From positions 23,101 through 87,100 of the forward strand of contig CAJUMF010000017.1 of the NCBI GenBank assembly GCA_910586965.1: a stretch of DNA of 64,000 bases. Reading direction: 5' to 3'. The notes under the pieces were generated by a model. The model was not told the DNA's origin, did not search any database, and saw only the letters and a list, made by a program, of their open reading frames with translations. The stretch is from an uncultured Dorea sp. GTDB taxonomy: Bacteria; Bacillota; Clostridia; Lachnospirales; Lachnospiraceae. Below, in pieces: positions 52,986 to 62,175 of this stretch. Position 1 is the first letter of the stretch. Each line of letters opens with the position of its first letter. Made by a program: the position numbers and the translations under genes.

Positions 52986-53882
52986 TTATTTTGCAGGCTC
53001 TTCAAGTTCCCGGAGTTTTTCATACGCACCCTGCTTTTCATAGATTCTCATGATGCATTCCCGGGTTTCCAACGCATCCGGGTGCTCTCTGTCCAGCACA
53101 TTTTCGCGTATGCGTAATGCCAGTTTATACATTTCTTCTGCTTTTTCGTACTTTTCAGTCTCTTCATACAGTTCACCCCGCATCTGATAAATCTTCGCCA
53201 TCTCCAAATGCTCTGTGTCAAACAATTTTCTCCCAAGCCTTTGAGCCGCCACTAAATACAGCTCTGCATAATAATATAAATATCTATGTCTTGCTCTCCG
53301 CGCCTGTTCAATCAAGTACTCTGTCCTTACCAGTACAAGCTTTGGTTCTTCTATCCGCAATTCCAAATCCGCACACAACGCCGCATAATCCAGAATTATT
53401 TCCTCCTGGATATTCCTGCCTTTTTCCTCTGCCATCAAATGAACATCTGTCGGCTTTCCCTTGCCGCTGTCGAGCAGTATCCTCATCTTAAGAAACGAGT
53501 AAAAATCACATGCTTTGGATGCCAGCGAATCATCCCCCCATGCCGTTGTAAAAAAAATCAAGTTCTTTCGCATCCCTGCCAGCATATCCCGGCTAAAATT
53601 CAGCCGCTTATAGTCTTCATCATGCTGCATTGCATACTGAAAATTAAAAACCAGCAGCGTCTCCATCTCCTGTAAAGAATCGCCCCATTCTTTCAGGTCT
53701 CTGAACTTGTAAGTTCCGGAATGCTCCTTACAATCATAGATCCCGGTCCGCCTGTCAGCAAAATACGCCATGACCTCCTTTTGTTTCGGCTCTCCTGCCA
53801 CCGCCAGAAACAAGCCTTCCTCCGACTGGCTGAAGATCCATTCTAATGTCCCGTAACCATCGTTCTTATCTTCCTGCATCAC
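52986..53882 (-). CDS. TPR protein, partner of the upstream ATPase
   Basis: This 298-residue protein has an N-terminal domain (about 12-165) with LFLAVAGEPKQKEVMAYFADRRTG, METLLVFNFQYAMQH and LNFSRDMLAGMRKNLIFFTTAWGDDSLASKACDFYSFL. This pattern is also found before TPR arrays in STAND-like systems. It ends with TPR repeats (about 205-290; KIYQMRGELYEETEKYEKAEEMYKLALRI). Its start overlaps the ATPase stop by 17 bases, so they are translated together. A sensor or adaptor role for the ATPase is inferred. It may belong to a conflict or defence module, but no effector was recognised. Confidence 0.75.
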   Translation of the reverse strand: MMQEDKNDGYGTLEWIFSQSEEGLFLAVAGEPKQKEVMAYFADRRTGIYDCKEHSGTYKFRDLKEWGDSLQEMETLLVFNFQYAMQHDEDYKRLNFSRDMLAGMRKNLIFFTTAWGDDSLASKACDFYSFLKMRILLDSGKGKPTDVHLMAEEKGRNIQEEIILDYAALCADLELRIEEPKLVLVRTEYLIEQARRARHRYLYYYAELYLVAAQRLGRKLFDTEHLEMAKIYQMRGELYEETEKYEKAEEMYKLALRIRENVLDREHPDALETRECIMRIYEKQGAYEKLRELEEPAK

Positions 53883-55179
53883 TGATCAACCCCTGTTCCT
53901 TAAAAAACCGCGCAATCAGCGGATGTATATTGTGCCAGCGTTTCCCGTTATATTCAAGAACTGCCGATGCCTGCAACATTTTTAAGAGCATTTCCTTATC
54001 TTCTATCATCTCTTTATTTCCGTTGTAAATATTCAGCAGAAATCCGTAGTCATTCTTTTCTATCCTCCTGGTCAGGGAAGTTTCCAGCTCCGACAATGCC
54101 CTCTGTGCATCCTCCGCCGAGATTACCTCGCTGTTTCTCCGCTCCGCCCTTTTTGCCGAAGTATTGATTGCATGGAACAAATCCCTTAAAGAACCGCCTG
54201 TATAATGAATCAGCTCTTCCAGCACACCATCCTCGAAAATATCAAGACATGCCCTTTTAACAACAATCTCCCGCACACTCTCAATTCCTTCACAAAACGG
54301 CTCCCCCTTCATAGTCTCAATCTTGATCATAGGCAGCGTCTTTACTTCAAAATATGCCTCCAGTGCGGAAAATCTCTTATCATAGGAAAGCCCCACCGGG
54401 AATGTATATACAACAGGAAATGACATACCCGTAAGGATTGCCACATAATTATAAAATACTTTCCACGCATCCTCCGGATTCAGCTTATCCAAATCTTCAA
54501 ATATAATAATCGGATATTTTCCCCCGTTATTCCCGGCTATCGTCTCCGCAACCTGATTTAACAGTTTCACCCATTCGCTGGAACGTACCATCATCTTTTT
54601 ACGGTACTCATTTCTTGTCTCTTCATTATACTTCAAATCTGCCTTTATCTTCATAAAGACATTTAATATTCTGGCCAAAATCCCTGAAGTGCCTGCCTCT
54701 ATCCCACTTTCGGCGTTTACTTCCTCTATTCTCTGAGATATACTTATCTCCGTGCCTTCATCCCAAAACCTCACAATCGACGCAAGCACATCCTCATGAA
54801 TCGAACCCCCTGATTCCTGCGCCATCTCCATCAGCGCCTCCCCCATCAGGATAAACAGATCCGAATAAACAACATTAAATAAATCCAGATCCATCCCGCA
54901 GGAAACCGTCCTGACCATATAACCCTCATCCCGAAGCCTCTGTGACATCCGGTTAAGCTCCGTACTCTTTCCGCAGCCCCTGTGCCCAAGCAGCAAAAAC
55001 GCTTTGTCATTCCCCCGCCCGCAGCAGGAATCAAAAATATCTTCTATAGGAGAGCTGTATTTGTCATTCATCCGGTATTCCATCGTACCTTCGCAATAAA
55101 ACTGTTCCATCTGCTCAGCCTTCAGCGGTTCAGGCGAAAATGCATTTATCACTTCTGAAATCTTTTCCGCATACCTCAT
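53866..55179 (-). CDS. ORC/STAND-like P-loop ATPase
   Basis: This 437-residue protein has Walker A GHRGCGKST at 65-73, Walker B YPIIIFEDLDKL at 222-233, a sensor-2/lid segment YTGGSLRDLFHAINT at 326-340 and a C-terminal winged-helix-like end (SAVLEYNGKRWHNIHPLIARFF). That is the plan of Cdc6/ORC-like and related STAND ATPases. The start at 55179 follows AGGAGGGG. The gene overlaps the TPR gene and is next to a decayed gene and an Rpn-type nuclease. A regulatory or defence role is possible. No toxin or nuclease domain is fused to it. Confidence 0.8.
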   Translation of the reverse strand: MRYAEKISEVINAFSPEPLKAEQMEQFYCEGTMEYRMNDKYSSPIEDIFDSCCGRGNDKAFLLLGHRGCGKSTELNRMSQRLRDEGYMVRTVSCGMDLDLFNVVYSDLFILMGEALMEMAQESGGSIHEDVLASIVRFWDEGTEISISQRIEEVNAESGIEAGTSGILARILNVFMKIKADLKYNEETRNEYRKKMMVRSSEWVKLLNQVAETIAGNNGGKYPIIIFEDLDKLNPEDAWKVFYNYVAILTGMSFPVVYTFPVGLSYDKRFSALEAYFEVKTLPMIKIETMKGEPFCEGIESVREIVVKRACLDIFEDGVLEELIHYTGGSLRDLFHAINTSAKRAERRNSEVISAEDAQRALSELETSLTRRIEKNDYGFLLNIYNGNKEMIEDKEMLLKMLQASAVLEYNGKRWHNIHPLIARFFKEQGLISDAGR

Positions 55180-55205
55180 CGGTTCCCCTCCTGTAAACAT
55201 ATTTT

Positions 55206-55545
55206 TCAATCACTTAATCTCTTCGATATGATAATCGTCCTGACAGCTCCGCCCTTCATTTTTAATAAGCGCAAATGCTCATCATAAGCTTTCATGTTGT
55301 TTTCCCGCAATATCTGCCCGATATTCTGCTGCTTGGAACAATCCGCTCCCTCACCCACCTCATGCTCCAATCCGCGCCGATATGCCGGATACCGCGTTTT
55401 GCAAAAGAGACATCATAAAAGGAACCTCCCGTTCCGAGACATCCTTTGGGTTATCAATAGAAAACTCTTTCCATATCATTTCCCATATTTTCTCAATATG
55501 GGCATCTGTCAGATCATGGTTTAACCCTGCGACTCCTTTTTATAA
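55206..55545 (-). pseudogene. Frameshifted, 5-prime-truncated coding remnant
   Basis: On the minus strand a frame reading VAGLNHDLTDAHIEKIW to FMMSLLQ shifts at an A4 tract (55397-55400) to another frame reading KTRYPAYRRGLEHEVGEG to RTIIISKRLSD and a stop at 55206-55208. A stop codon lies just before the first part, with no start codon. Together it looks like the C-terminal 110 or so residues of a lost protein. I do not recognise the family. It lies between the Rpn-type and ATPase genes and accounts for that 367-bp gap. Confidence 0.45.
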
Positions 55546-55546
55546 T

Positions 55547-56668
55547 TCAAGACTCCCGCCAGTATTTTGAAACATACTCCCTTGCCTCATCAACAGACAG
55601 GGAACATTTCTGTACAAGCTTTTGCACCGCAGTATCCGATGGGCTATCAAGTTCCTGACAAAGTTCTATAATATTTATAATACCTGACAGTTGTTCGTTT
55701 TTTAACTGCCGGCTCGTATGGTCTAACTCTTGATGGGCATGACTTAACTCTTGATGGGCATGATCCAGCTCATCCTGCATCTCATCAATCATCAATTGTA
55801 CCGTGTTTCGGTCCAGCTCCCTCAGTTCTTCAGAAAACATGCTCATCACCTCTTCAATATTCAGGCAGATATTATAAATCTGTTCATATATGGCTTTGAA
55901 GTCTGGATATTTCCTGATGATCGTGATGATTGCCTCCGGTTCATCCATGCACATGAATGCAAGCCAGGCCTCAAGCCGATTATTGATTTTTACAGTACCA
56001 TCTTTATTGTGATTGATTTCCCGAAAGATGTCAAGAGGAACGAACAGATACTTTTGCAGGAGGCTCATTTTCAGTCCGGTGTCGGAAACTTGTTCAAAAT
56101 AGTGCAGATATGTGTCCGGGAATTGGCGGAAATCAGCAGGACTTTTTTCGAAAAGAACAATCGTGTAGACATGTTTGATATCCTTATAAGTAAATTTCTC
56201 TTTTTTCCGGCTGCGTACCCGCTTATACTGCCTGAGCAGGAGGTCGGCAGAATAGCAGGCGCTGCGTTCTCCCGGAAAGCGATAGCCGATTTTCTGGATT
56301 TCTAAGTTGGCGATGCTGCCGTCTTCTAATTGAACGACAATATCCATGATGACCAGGGAAGATTCATCTGCAAGCCTCGTGCTGTCATTTGGCAGGACTT
56401 CCAGGATGCGTACTTCCTGACCCAAGAGCAGAGACAAAAGCTCGTCCACCCGTTCCGGAGTATATTCCGGACTGAGTACTTCTTTGCTGATAAAGTCGTA
56501 CATTGTCTTTACACCCTTGACGCCTGTACAGAAATTCAAAAACTCCAGTCTCTGTTTTTCTGTCCAGCGGCAAAACATCGTTTTTAAGTCTTCTCTGCCC
56601 TCGATGATTTCCATGACCTCTTCTGCCGTCCGAATCATAGGGAAATACTGCTGCAATTTGTTTTTCAT
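55547..56668 (-). CDS. Rpn-family PD-(D/E)XK nuclease (transposase-like)
   Basis: This 373-residue protein is of the PDDEXK_2/Rpn group, with the site in IMDIVVQLEDGSIANLEIQKIGY (D and E-x-Q) near 125-145 and the RSACYSADLLLRQY helix after it. A repeated AHQEL/DHAHQEL coiled coil lies near 310-335. These proteins are linked with recombination and phage defence, and are often multicopy. The start at 56668 follows AGAAAGGAGC; a longer frame of 15 residues is less likely. It is next to the MITE element. Confidence 0.85.
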   Translation of the reverse strand: MKNKLQQYFPMIRTAEEVMEIIEGREDLKTMFCRWTEKQRLEFLNFCTGVKGVKTMYDFISKEVLSPEYTPERVDELLSLLLGQEVRILEVLPNDSTRLADESSLVIMDIVVQLEDGSIANLEIQKIGYRFPGERSACYSADLLLRQYKRVRSRKKEKFTYKDIKHVYTIVLFEKSPADFRQFPDTYLHYFEQVSDTGLKMSLLQKYLFVPLDIFREINHNKDGTVKINNRLEAWLAFMCMDEPEAIITIIRKYPDFKAIYEQIYNICLNIEEVMSMFSEELRELDRNTVQLMIDEMQDELDHAHQELSHAHQELDHTSRQLKNEQLSGIINIIELCQELDSPSDTAVQKLVQKCSLSVDEAREYVSKYWRES

Positions 56669-56851
56669 AGATAAAATGCTCCTTTCTGTTGCGTTGTTGT
56701 GGAATCTGAGCATCGAAGATTTCTAAAAAGAATCAAGAAAATAGAATGACATCCGCCATAGAAAAAATTAGAAATATAATGCCCTAAAAGCATTGTAGCA
56801 TAAGTACAGCGGGATTTCCACAGAAAATTTGGCACGGGAAGACTTTTAGGA

Positions 56852-57000
56852 AGACTTGCGTTACTGTTCACACAGTACTTTGCATTTACTGCAAAGTACG
56901 TAAGAAAGTGATTCAGGAGTGAGCAAATCCCATTCACGAAGTGAATTTTTGATGGATTTGCGAAGGTTACTGAGAACGGAGTGAACAGTAACAGACTTGC
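56852..57000. mobile_element. MITE-like element with TIRs and target duplication
   Basis: The element spans 56860-56992 (133 bp). It begins GTTACTGTTCAC and ends with the perfect inverse GTGAACAGTAAC. It is flanked by a perfect 8-bp direct repeat AGACTTGC (56852-56859 and 56993-57000). Inside are a 10-bp hairpin (56875-56884 with 56890-56899), an 8-bp arm GCAAATCC/GGATTTGC (56923-56930 with 56954-56961) and a nested ATTCAC-gaa-GTGAAT. No coding frame is present, so it would depend on a transposase in trans. It fills most of the 350-bp gap between the Rpn-type and AEC genes. Confidence 0.85.
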
Positions 57001-57018
57001 GCGTGAGAACTCTGTTCG

Positions 57019-57933
57019 CTATAAAATTACCATAAACACCGGCAGCGTCACGATTGACAGCAGCGTTGACACGAATATCGTCTGGGATGCGAGCTCCGGG
57101 CTGCAGTCATATTTATCCGCCAGTATCGCCGTCGTGCTCGCCATAGGCATCGCGCTCAAAAGCACCATCGTACTGCACAGCACGCTGTCGATGCCAAGCA
57201 GTCTCAGCACACCCAGAATCAGCAGCGGGTACGCCAAAAGCCGGAGCGCACAGTAGTACAGCACATCCCGGGTAAACATCCGCCGGATATCCGACTCCGC
57301 CAGCATCGCCCCGATGGCGAGCATGGAGACGGGAACCATACATTTGCTGATTCCTTCCAAAGTATTTTCAAGAAACACCGGGAATCTTACCTGAGACACC
57401 ATCAAAAGCACCCCTAGAAAAACCGCAATGATGCACGGATGTTTCACAAGCTTTTTATATGCCTCCTTGCGGTCTACATGGGTAAAAAGGGCAAGCCCCG
57501 ACGACCACATGGTAAGGCGCACCGGAATCTGAAAAAAGGACGTATAAAGCACACCCACCGCGCCGTAGAGGGAGTGGATGATGGGAATTCCGATAAAGCT
57601 GGAATTGGAGACAATCATTCCGTATGTAAATATCCTGCTCTTCTCCTTCGGGCAGCGAAGAAAGCAGTATTTTGCAAAAAGTATGCTGAACATCTGAATC
57701 CCGAGGGAAATCAAAAATGCTCCGGAACAATTTTTGATAAATTGTTCCGAAACATTCATCTCACCCATAAATGAACTGATAATATTACAGGGGAGTATCA
57801 GATTCACCGTGATATCCGACAGGCATTTCTGCCCCTCTTTCGTGATAATCCCTGTTTTTTTCAGCGTAAGCCCGATCATGATCAGCAAAAACAATGTAAG
57901 CTGCAGATGTACCATCTGGGTAAAAAGCGTCAT
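57019..57933 (-). CDS. AEC-family (auxin efflux carrier-like) transporter
   Basis: This 304-residue membrane protein has about eight to ten helices and the AEC pattern with NLILPCNIISSFMG and SNSSFIGIPIIHSLYG. Bacterial members move malate, malonate and other organic acids. It ends the 5-oxoprolinase operon, 41 bp after the symporter, and may export or import a carboxylate linked to that pathway. Substrate unknown. Confidence 0.87.
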   Translation of the reverse strand: MTLFTQMVHLQLTLFLLIMIGLTLKKTGIITKEGQKCLSDITVNLILPCNIISSFMGEMNVSEQFIKNCSGAFLISLGIQMFSILFAKYCFLRCPKEKSRIFTYGMIVSNSSFIGIPIIHSLYGAVGVLYTSFFQIPVRLTMWSSGLALFTHVDRKEAYKKLVKHPCIIAVFLGVLLMVSQVRFPVFLENTLEGISKCMVPVSMLAIGAMLAESDIRRMFTRDVLYYCALRLLAYPLLILGVLRLLGIDSVLCSTMVLLSAMPMASTTAILADKYDCSPELASQTIFVSTLLSIVTLPVFMVIL

Positions 57934-57974
57934 TTTTCCTCAAACCTTAATCACTTCAAAATTTAACTTTAATC

Positions 57975-59321
57975 CTAACTGTTATACCTCTGCTTGTCAA
58001 GTTCTTTCTCTTTTGCATTTACGATTACGTTCACTGCCGCGTCGCCGATGACGTTAAGAGGCAAAAGCGCCATCTCAACCGGACGGTTGATTGCCACGAT
58101 GAGGGCGTAACCGATGAGACATGCATCCGTCGTCCAGCCCATACCGGAAAGTACGGTGAATATCATCGTCGTTCCGGCAATCGGGATTGCCGGGGTTCCT
58201 GCTGCCGCACAGATGGAAAGGAATGCCATAACGATCATGTTCGCCGGAGTAACGTCGATTCCTGCGCTGGTGGCGATAAACGTAACTGCAAACATATGCA
58301 TGACCGTTGTTCCGTTCATATTGATGGTCATGCCGGTCGGAAGTACAAAGCTTGTAATCTCCTTGCTGCAGCCAAGCTCGTCGATACAGGTCCTCGTGTT
58401 CAGCGGGAGACATGCCGCGGAGGAGTTGGTGGAGAACCCGAAGATGCCGACCTTCGCAATCTTCTTAATAAACTTCACCGGATTTTCCTTTGTCGTAATC
58501 CAGATTCCCAGCGGATAGAGAGTTACCACAAGGAGGAACAGAGTAAGCATCGCGGATACCACATACGCTGCCACCGGAGCCAAATACTCCACGCCGTAGA
58601 TTGCAAATGTTCTGGAAATCAGGCAGAAGATTGCGACCGGTCCGATTTTATTGATCAAAAATGTGAGCCACATATTGATGACTTCGCTTAAGTTCTCAAG
58701 CACCTTCTTAAGCGGCTCTCCCCGCTCGCCCATCTGGTTTAAGCAAAGCCCGAGGATGATTGCTACGACTACGATTGCAAGGATGCTGTTGTTGGTGCTC
58801 GCCGCGTCCGTGATGTTGGACGGAACCGCATTTACCACAACCGCCAGCGGGTTAAATGCGTCAATCGTCGCCGCCTCCGCAACTCCCTCGCTGGGAAGTG
58901 TGACGTTGAATGCGCCCAGGGATTTCACGATGTACGCGATGGTACAGCCAAGGGCCGCGCCGCACACATAGAATCCGAAGAATCCCGCAAGCGTCGTTCC
59001 CGCAATCCGCCCAAGCTTTGTAGAATTGGAGATACTACACATGGCAAGGCTCAAGGAAACCAGTACCAACGGCACGATGGCAAGCTGCAGCCCCTTCATG
59101 AAAATCTGTCCGACGATGTAGAAAATACCGATTGCGCCCACACCTTCCGGAACCGTAATGTCCTGGAAGAGCAGCTTGTTCACGATGACCCAGCCCTCCT
59201 CAGAGATAACATTTTCCCTGAGGAACAGGAACAAAAGCCCTACGGCAAGACCGCCCACAAGGGCAATCATCATTTTCTTCACTACGGACATCGGCTCTTT
59301 TTTGTTCGTTTCATTGCTCAT
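57975..59321 (-). CDS. Dicarboxylate/amino acid:cation symporter (DAACS family)
   Basis: This 448-residue membrane protein carries the GltP-type serine-rich reentrant motif FSTNSSAACLPLN near 305 and the MTINMNGTTVMH motif near 340. It couples uptake of a carboxylate or amino acid (glutamate, aspartate, C4 acids) to sodium or protons. Placed after pxpA it may import pyroglutamate, glutamate or a related acid. Length is normal. Confidence 0.93.
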   Translation of the reverse strand: MSNETNKKEPMSVVKKMMIALVGGLAVGLLFLFLRENVISEEGWVIVNKLLFQDITVPEGVGAIGIFYIVGQIFMKGLQLAIVPLVLVSLSLAMCSISNSTKLGRIAGTTLAGFFGFYVCGAALGCTIAYIVKSLGAFNVTLPSEGVAEAATIDAFNPLAVVVNAVPSNITDAASTNNSILAIVVVAIILGLCLNQMGERGEPLKKVLENLSEVINMWLTFLINKIGPVAIFCLISRTFAIYGVEYLAPVAAYVVSAMLTLFLLVVTLYPLGIWITTKENPVKFIKKIAKVGIFGFSTNSSAACLPLNTRTCIDELGCSKEITSFVLPTGMTINMNGTTVMHMFAVTFIATSAGIDVTPANMIVMAFLSICAAAGTPAIPIAGTTMIFTVLSGMGWTTDACLIGYALIVAINRPVEMALLPLNVIGDAAVNVIVNAKEKELDKQRYNS

Positions 59322-59360
59322 TTTACTTCACTCCTTCGTATTTTTATAAATCAATCACCT

Positions 59361-60116
59361 CTAAAGGTGCTTAATCTCGATTCCCTCTTCTGCAAATGCC
59401 TTTCGTATCCTCTGCACAAACGCCAGCGCCTTCGGCCCGTCTCCGTGTACGCAGAGGGTATCTCCCTTGATGTCAAGCTCCTTGCCGCTTAAGGCTGTCA
59501 CTTTTCCTTCCTTGATCATCCGGATGCAGCGGGCAATGGCAACGTCCTCATCCGTAATCATGGAACCTTCCATCTTCCGCGGAACCAAAGACAAATCGTC
59601 CATGTACGCCCGGTCTGCAAATATCTCCGATGCCGTCCGAAGTCCTTTGCTCTCCGCAATCTGCCCCAGCACCGCCCCGGCGCAGTAATACACAATCAGG
59701 TCTTTGTCAAAATCCGTAATCGCCTCCACGATTGCCGAGGAAATCTCCTCGTCATACTGGCACTGGTTCCCCATCGCCCCATGGGGTGCCACATGCTGCA
59801 GTTTCATGCCGTAGCTCTTCGTAAATGCTGCCAGCGCGCCAATCTGGTATTTCACATAATTTTTCACTTCCTGGTAGGAAAGCACCATCTTCCTGCGCCC
59901 GAATCCCATCAAGTCCGGGTAGCCCGGGTGCGCGCCTACCATCACGCCGCGCTCCTTTGCCATGCCCACAACCTTGTCCATGACCATCGGGTCTCCCGCG
60001 TGCCATCCGCAGGCAACATTTGCCGTCGTCACATACTGGATAATCTCCGCGTCGCCGCCCAGCTTGTACGCGCCAAAGCTTTCGCCCATATCGCTGTTCA
60101 AATCAACACTGTACAT
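59361..60116 (-). CDS. pxpA: 5-oxoprolinase subunit A (LamB/YcsF family)
   Basis: This 251-residue TIM-barrel protein begins VDLNSDMGESFGAY, the family signature, with ACGWHAGDPMVM and VGAHPGYPDL following. With PxpB and PxpC it opens 5-oxoproline to glutamate at the cost of ATP. Here the operon order is pxpB, pxpC, 2-hydroxyacid dehydrogenase, pxpA, two transporters, a variant of the usual cluster. Confidence 0.94.
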   Translation of the reverse strand: MYSVDLNSDMGESFGAYKLGGDAEIIQYVTTANVACGWHAGDPMVMDKVVGMAKERGVMVGAHPGYPDLMGFGRRKMVLSYQEVKNYVKYQIGALAAFTKSYGMKLQHVAPHGAMGNQCQYDEEISSAIVEAITDFDKDLIVYYCAGAVLGQIAESKGLRTASEIFADRAYMDDLSLVPRKMEGSMITDEDVAIARCIRMIKEGKVTALSGKELDIKGDTLCVHGDGPKALAFVQRIRKAFAEEGIEIKHL

Positions 60117-60145
60117 CTTTGTTTCTCCTTTCGTCTTTTGCTTTT

Positions 60146-61105
60146 TTATTTATTCACCACGTTCTGCGGCTCGCCCTCAACAAAGCATCTGAGATTATCC
60201 GCCGCGATATCCATAAGCCTCTGGCGTGACTCCTTCGGCGCCCACGCGATATGAGGCGTGATGATCATATTTTTCGCATCAAGGAGCGGGTTGTCCATCT
60301 GAATCGGCTCCGTGGATACGACGTCTACTGCCGCCCCTGCTACTTTTCCGCTGTTGAGCGCATCCCGCAGGTCTTCCTCCACGATAAGCGGGCCTCTGGA
60401 ATCATTGATGATCATTACCCCGTCCTTCATCTTCGCGATGGTATCTTTATTGATGATTCCTTCCGTCTCCGGGAACAGCGGGCAGTGGAGGGAAATCACA
60501 TCCGACTCCGCAAGCAGTGTATCAAGGTCTGCATAATGGCAGGTCTCGCTCTCAAGCTCCGGACGCTTGAATGCGTCGTAGGCAAGAACCTTCATGCCAA
60601 GAGCCTGTGCAATCTTCCCTGTATCCTGTCCGATGCGCCCGAACCCGATGATTCCCATGGTCTTTCCCGCAAGCTCCACAAGGGGATGATTCCAGAAACA
60701 CCAGTCCGCATTGTTGGTCCAGTCGCCTTTCTTCACACAGTCCGAATGCTCGCCGATGTGGTGGCACAGCTCCAGGAGCAGCGCAATCGCATACTGGGAA
60801 ACTGCTGCCGTCCCGTAAGTCGGGATGTTGGAAACCGGAATATTTCTCTCCTTCGCCGCCGCGATATCCACGATGTTGTAGCCCGTCGCCAGCACGCCCA
60901 CGAATTTGATATTCGGGCAGGCCTCGAAAGTCTCCTTCGTCAGCGGCGTCTTGTTGGTATAGACCGCCTCCGCGTCGCCAATCCTTGACACAATGTCCTC
61001 TTCCTTCGTCCGCTCATAAACAGTGACCTCTCCGAACTTCTCCATACCCTCCCAGCTAATGTCGCCCGGGTTCAATGTGTAACCATCCAGTACTACGATT
61101 TTCAT
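60146..61105 (-). CDS. D-2-hydroxyacid dehydrogenase
   Basis: This 319-residue NAD-dependent dehydrogenase has the binding motif GIIGFGRIGQDTGKIA near 152, the catalytic Arg in NDSRGPLIVEEDL, a Glu in the following loop and the His in ITPHIAWAPKES. It interconverts a 2-ketoacid and a D-2-hydroxyacid (glycerate or lactate types). It is inserted between pxpC and pxpA, unusual for 5-oxoprolinase clusters. It may reduce 2-oxoglutarate or a ketoacid from the same route. The start follows an AGGTAAG-type site. Confidence 0.93.
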   Translation of the reverse strand: MKIVVLDGYTLNPGDISWEGMEKFGEVTVYERTKEEDIVSRIGDAEAVYTNKTPLTKETFEACPNIKFVGVLATGYNIVDIAAAKERNIPVSNIPTYGTAAVSQYAIALLLELCHHIGEHSDCVKKGDWTNNADWCFWNHPLVELAGKTMGIIGFGRIGQDTGKIAQALGMKVLAYDAFKRPELESETCHYADLDTLLAESDVISLHCPLFPETEGIINKDTIAKMKDGVMIINDSRGPLIVEEDLRDALNSGKVAGAAVDVVSTEPIQMDNPLLDAKNMIITPHIAWAPKESRQRLMDIAADNLRCFVEGEPQNVVNK

Positions 61106-61224
61106 ATTTTGCTTACCTCCATATATGTATTATTTTTGTTTTATATATTTATCTTTTTTATTTTTCTCTCAGCCTCGTCCTGTTCAGACGCTCCGGCTGC
61201 TGCCAGCCGTTTTCATGTTCATCT

Positions 61225-62175
61225 TTATCCGTTCAGGCGCTCGTTAAGCCGGTCAAGCTCTTCTGTCTGCCGCACCAAAAGCTCCTGCGCCAGCTCGATG
61301 CTCACCTCGATAAACCGCACCTTATAGCCCGCCATGCTCTGCACCAGCTTTGGCAGGTCCACCGATATGACGCTGCCAATCTTCGTATAGCCGCCCGTAC
61401 TCTGCCTGTCCGCCAGCATAATGATTGGCTGTCCGTTTGGCGGCACCTGTATAGAGCCAAAGGAAATCCCGTCGGTGATGATATTCCCGTCTCCGATATG
61501 ACGGAGCGGCTCTTCCCGCTCAAGCCTGCAGCCCATCCGGTCAAATTCATTGGTAATCTTCGCGCCGTACCAGAAGAAATTCCTGCACTCTTCCTCGGTA
61601 AACTCATAATCCTGCGGCCCTCTCACCACCCGGAGGGTCAGTTCCTTCTTCGGAAATGTCTCCGGCGCAAGTTTCCTGAGATACATATTCGGCAGAGAGG
61701 ACTTTGCTCCCGCAAATCCAATCCTGTCGCCTTTCTCAAGTTTCCTTCCGTCCATCCCGCCAAGCTCATTTCTCATCAGCGTGGACTTGCTCCCCATCAC
61801 CGGCTGGACATCAAGTCCTCCGGCAAATGCGATGTACGCCCGGCAGCCGTTTCCATTGGTCATCCCGAAGGAAAGCAGCGCGCCCGCCGGAACCTTTACC
61901 GCCTGATACATCGGCACCGGCTCCCCGTCAATATTCGGAGACATGTCCGCTCCGGTGATTGCGACGATGTTCTCCTCCTCGAACCGGAGCTGCGCTCCCT
62001 GGAAAGTCATCTCAAGCGCCCCCTCGCCGCGCGCATTTCCCGCCAGTATATTGGCGATATAAAATGACCTGGTATCCATAGGCCCCGCCGGGGACACGCC
62101 GAACTGCTGATATCCGAACCTTCCCTCGTCCTGTATCGTCGTGAGGATTCCGGGGTTCTCAATTATGATTCCCAT
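61225..62175 (-). CDS. pxpC: 5-oxoprolinase subunit C (biotin-dependent carboxyltransferase-like)
   Basis: This 316-residue protein has TTIQDEGRFGYQQFGVSPAGPMD, diagnostic of PxpC/KipA, plus ITGADMSPNIDGEPVPMY. It forms the catalytic complex with PxpB. Its start abuts the pxpB stop. A 119-bp gap follows before the dehydrogenase. Confidence 0.94.
   Translation of the reverse strand: MGIIIENPGILTTIQDEGRFGYQQFGVSPAGPMDTRSFYIANILAGNARGEGALEMTFQGAQLRFEEENIVAITGADMSPNIDGEPVPMYQAVKVPAGALLSFGMTNGNGCRAYIAFAGGLDVQPVMGSKSTLMRNELGGMDGRKLEKGDRIGFAGAKSSLPNMYLRKLAPETFPKKELTLRVVRGPQDYEFTEEECRNFFWYGAKITNEFDRMGCRLEREEPLRHIGDGNIITDGISFGSIQVPPNGQPIIMLADRQSTGGYTKIGSVISVDLPKLVQSMAGYKVRFIEVSIELAQELLVRQTEELDRLNERLNG

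Noticed and set aside
53846..54028. Possible plus-strand small gene across the TPR/ATPase overlap
   Set aside because: No ribosome-binding site or motif; the overlap is explained by translational coupling of two real genes.
61075..62067. 330-residue plus-strand frame opposite pxpC
   Set aside because: Shadow of pxpC with an arginine- and histidine-rich composition and no motif.
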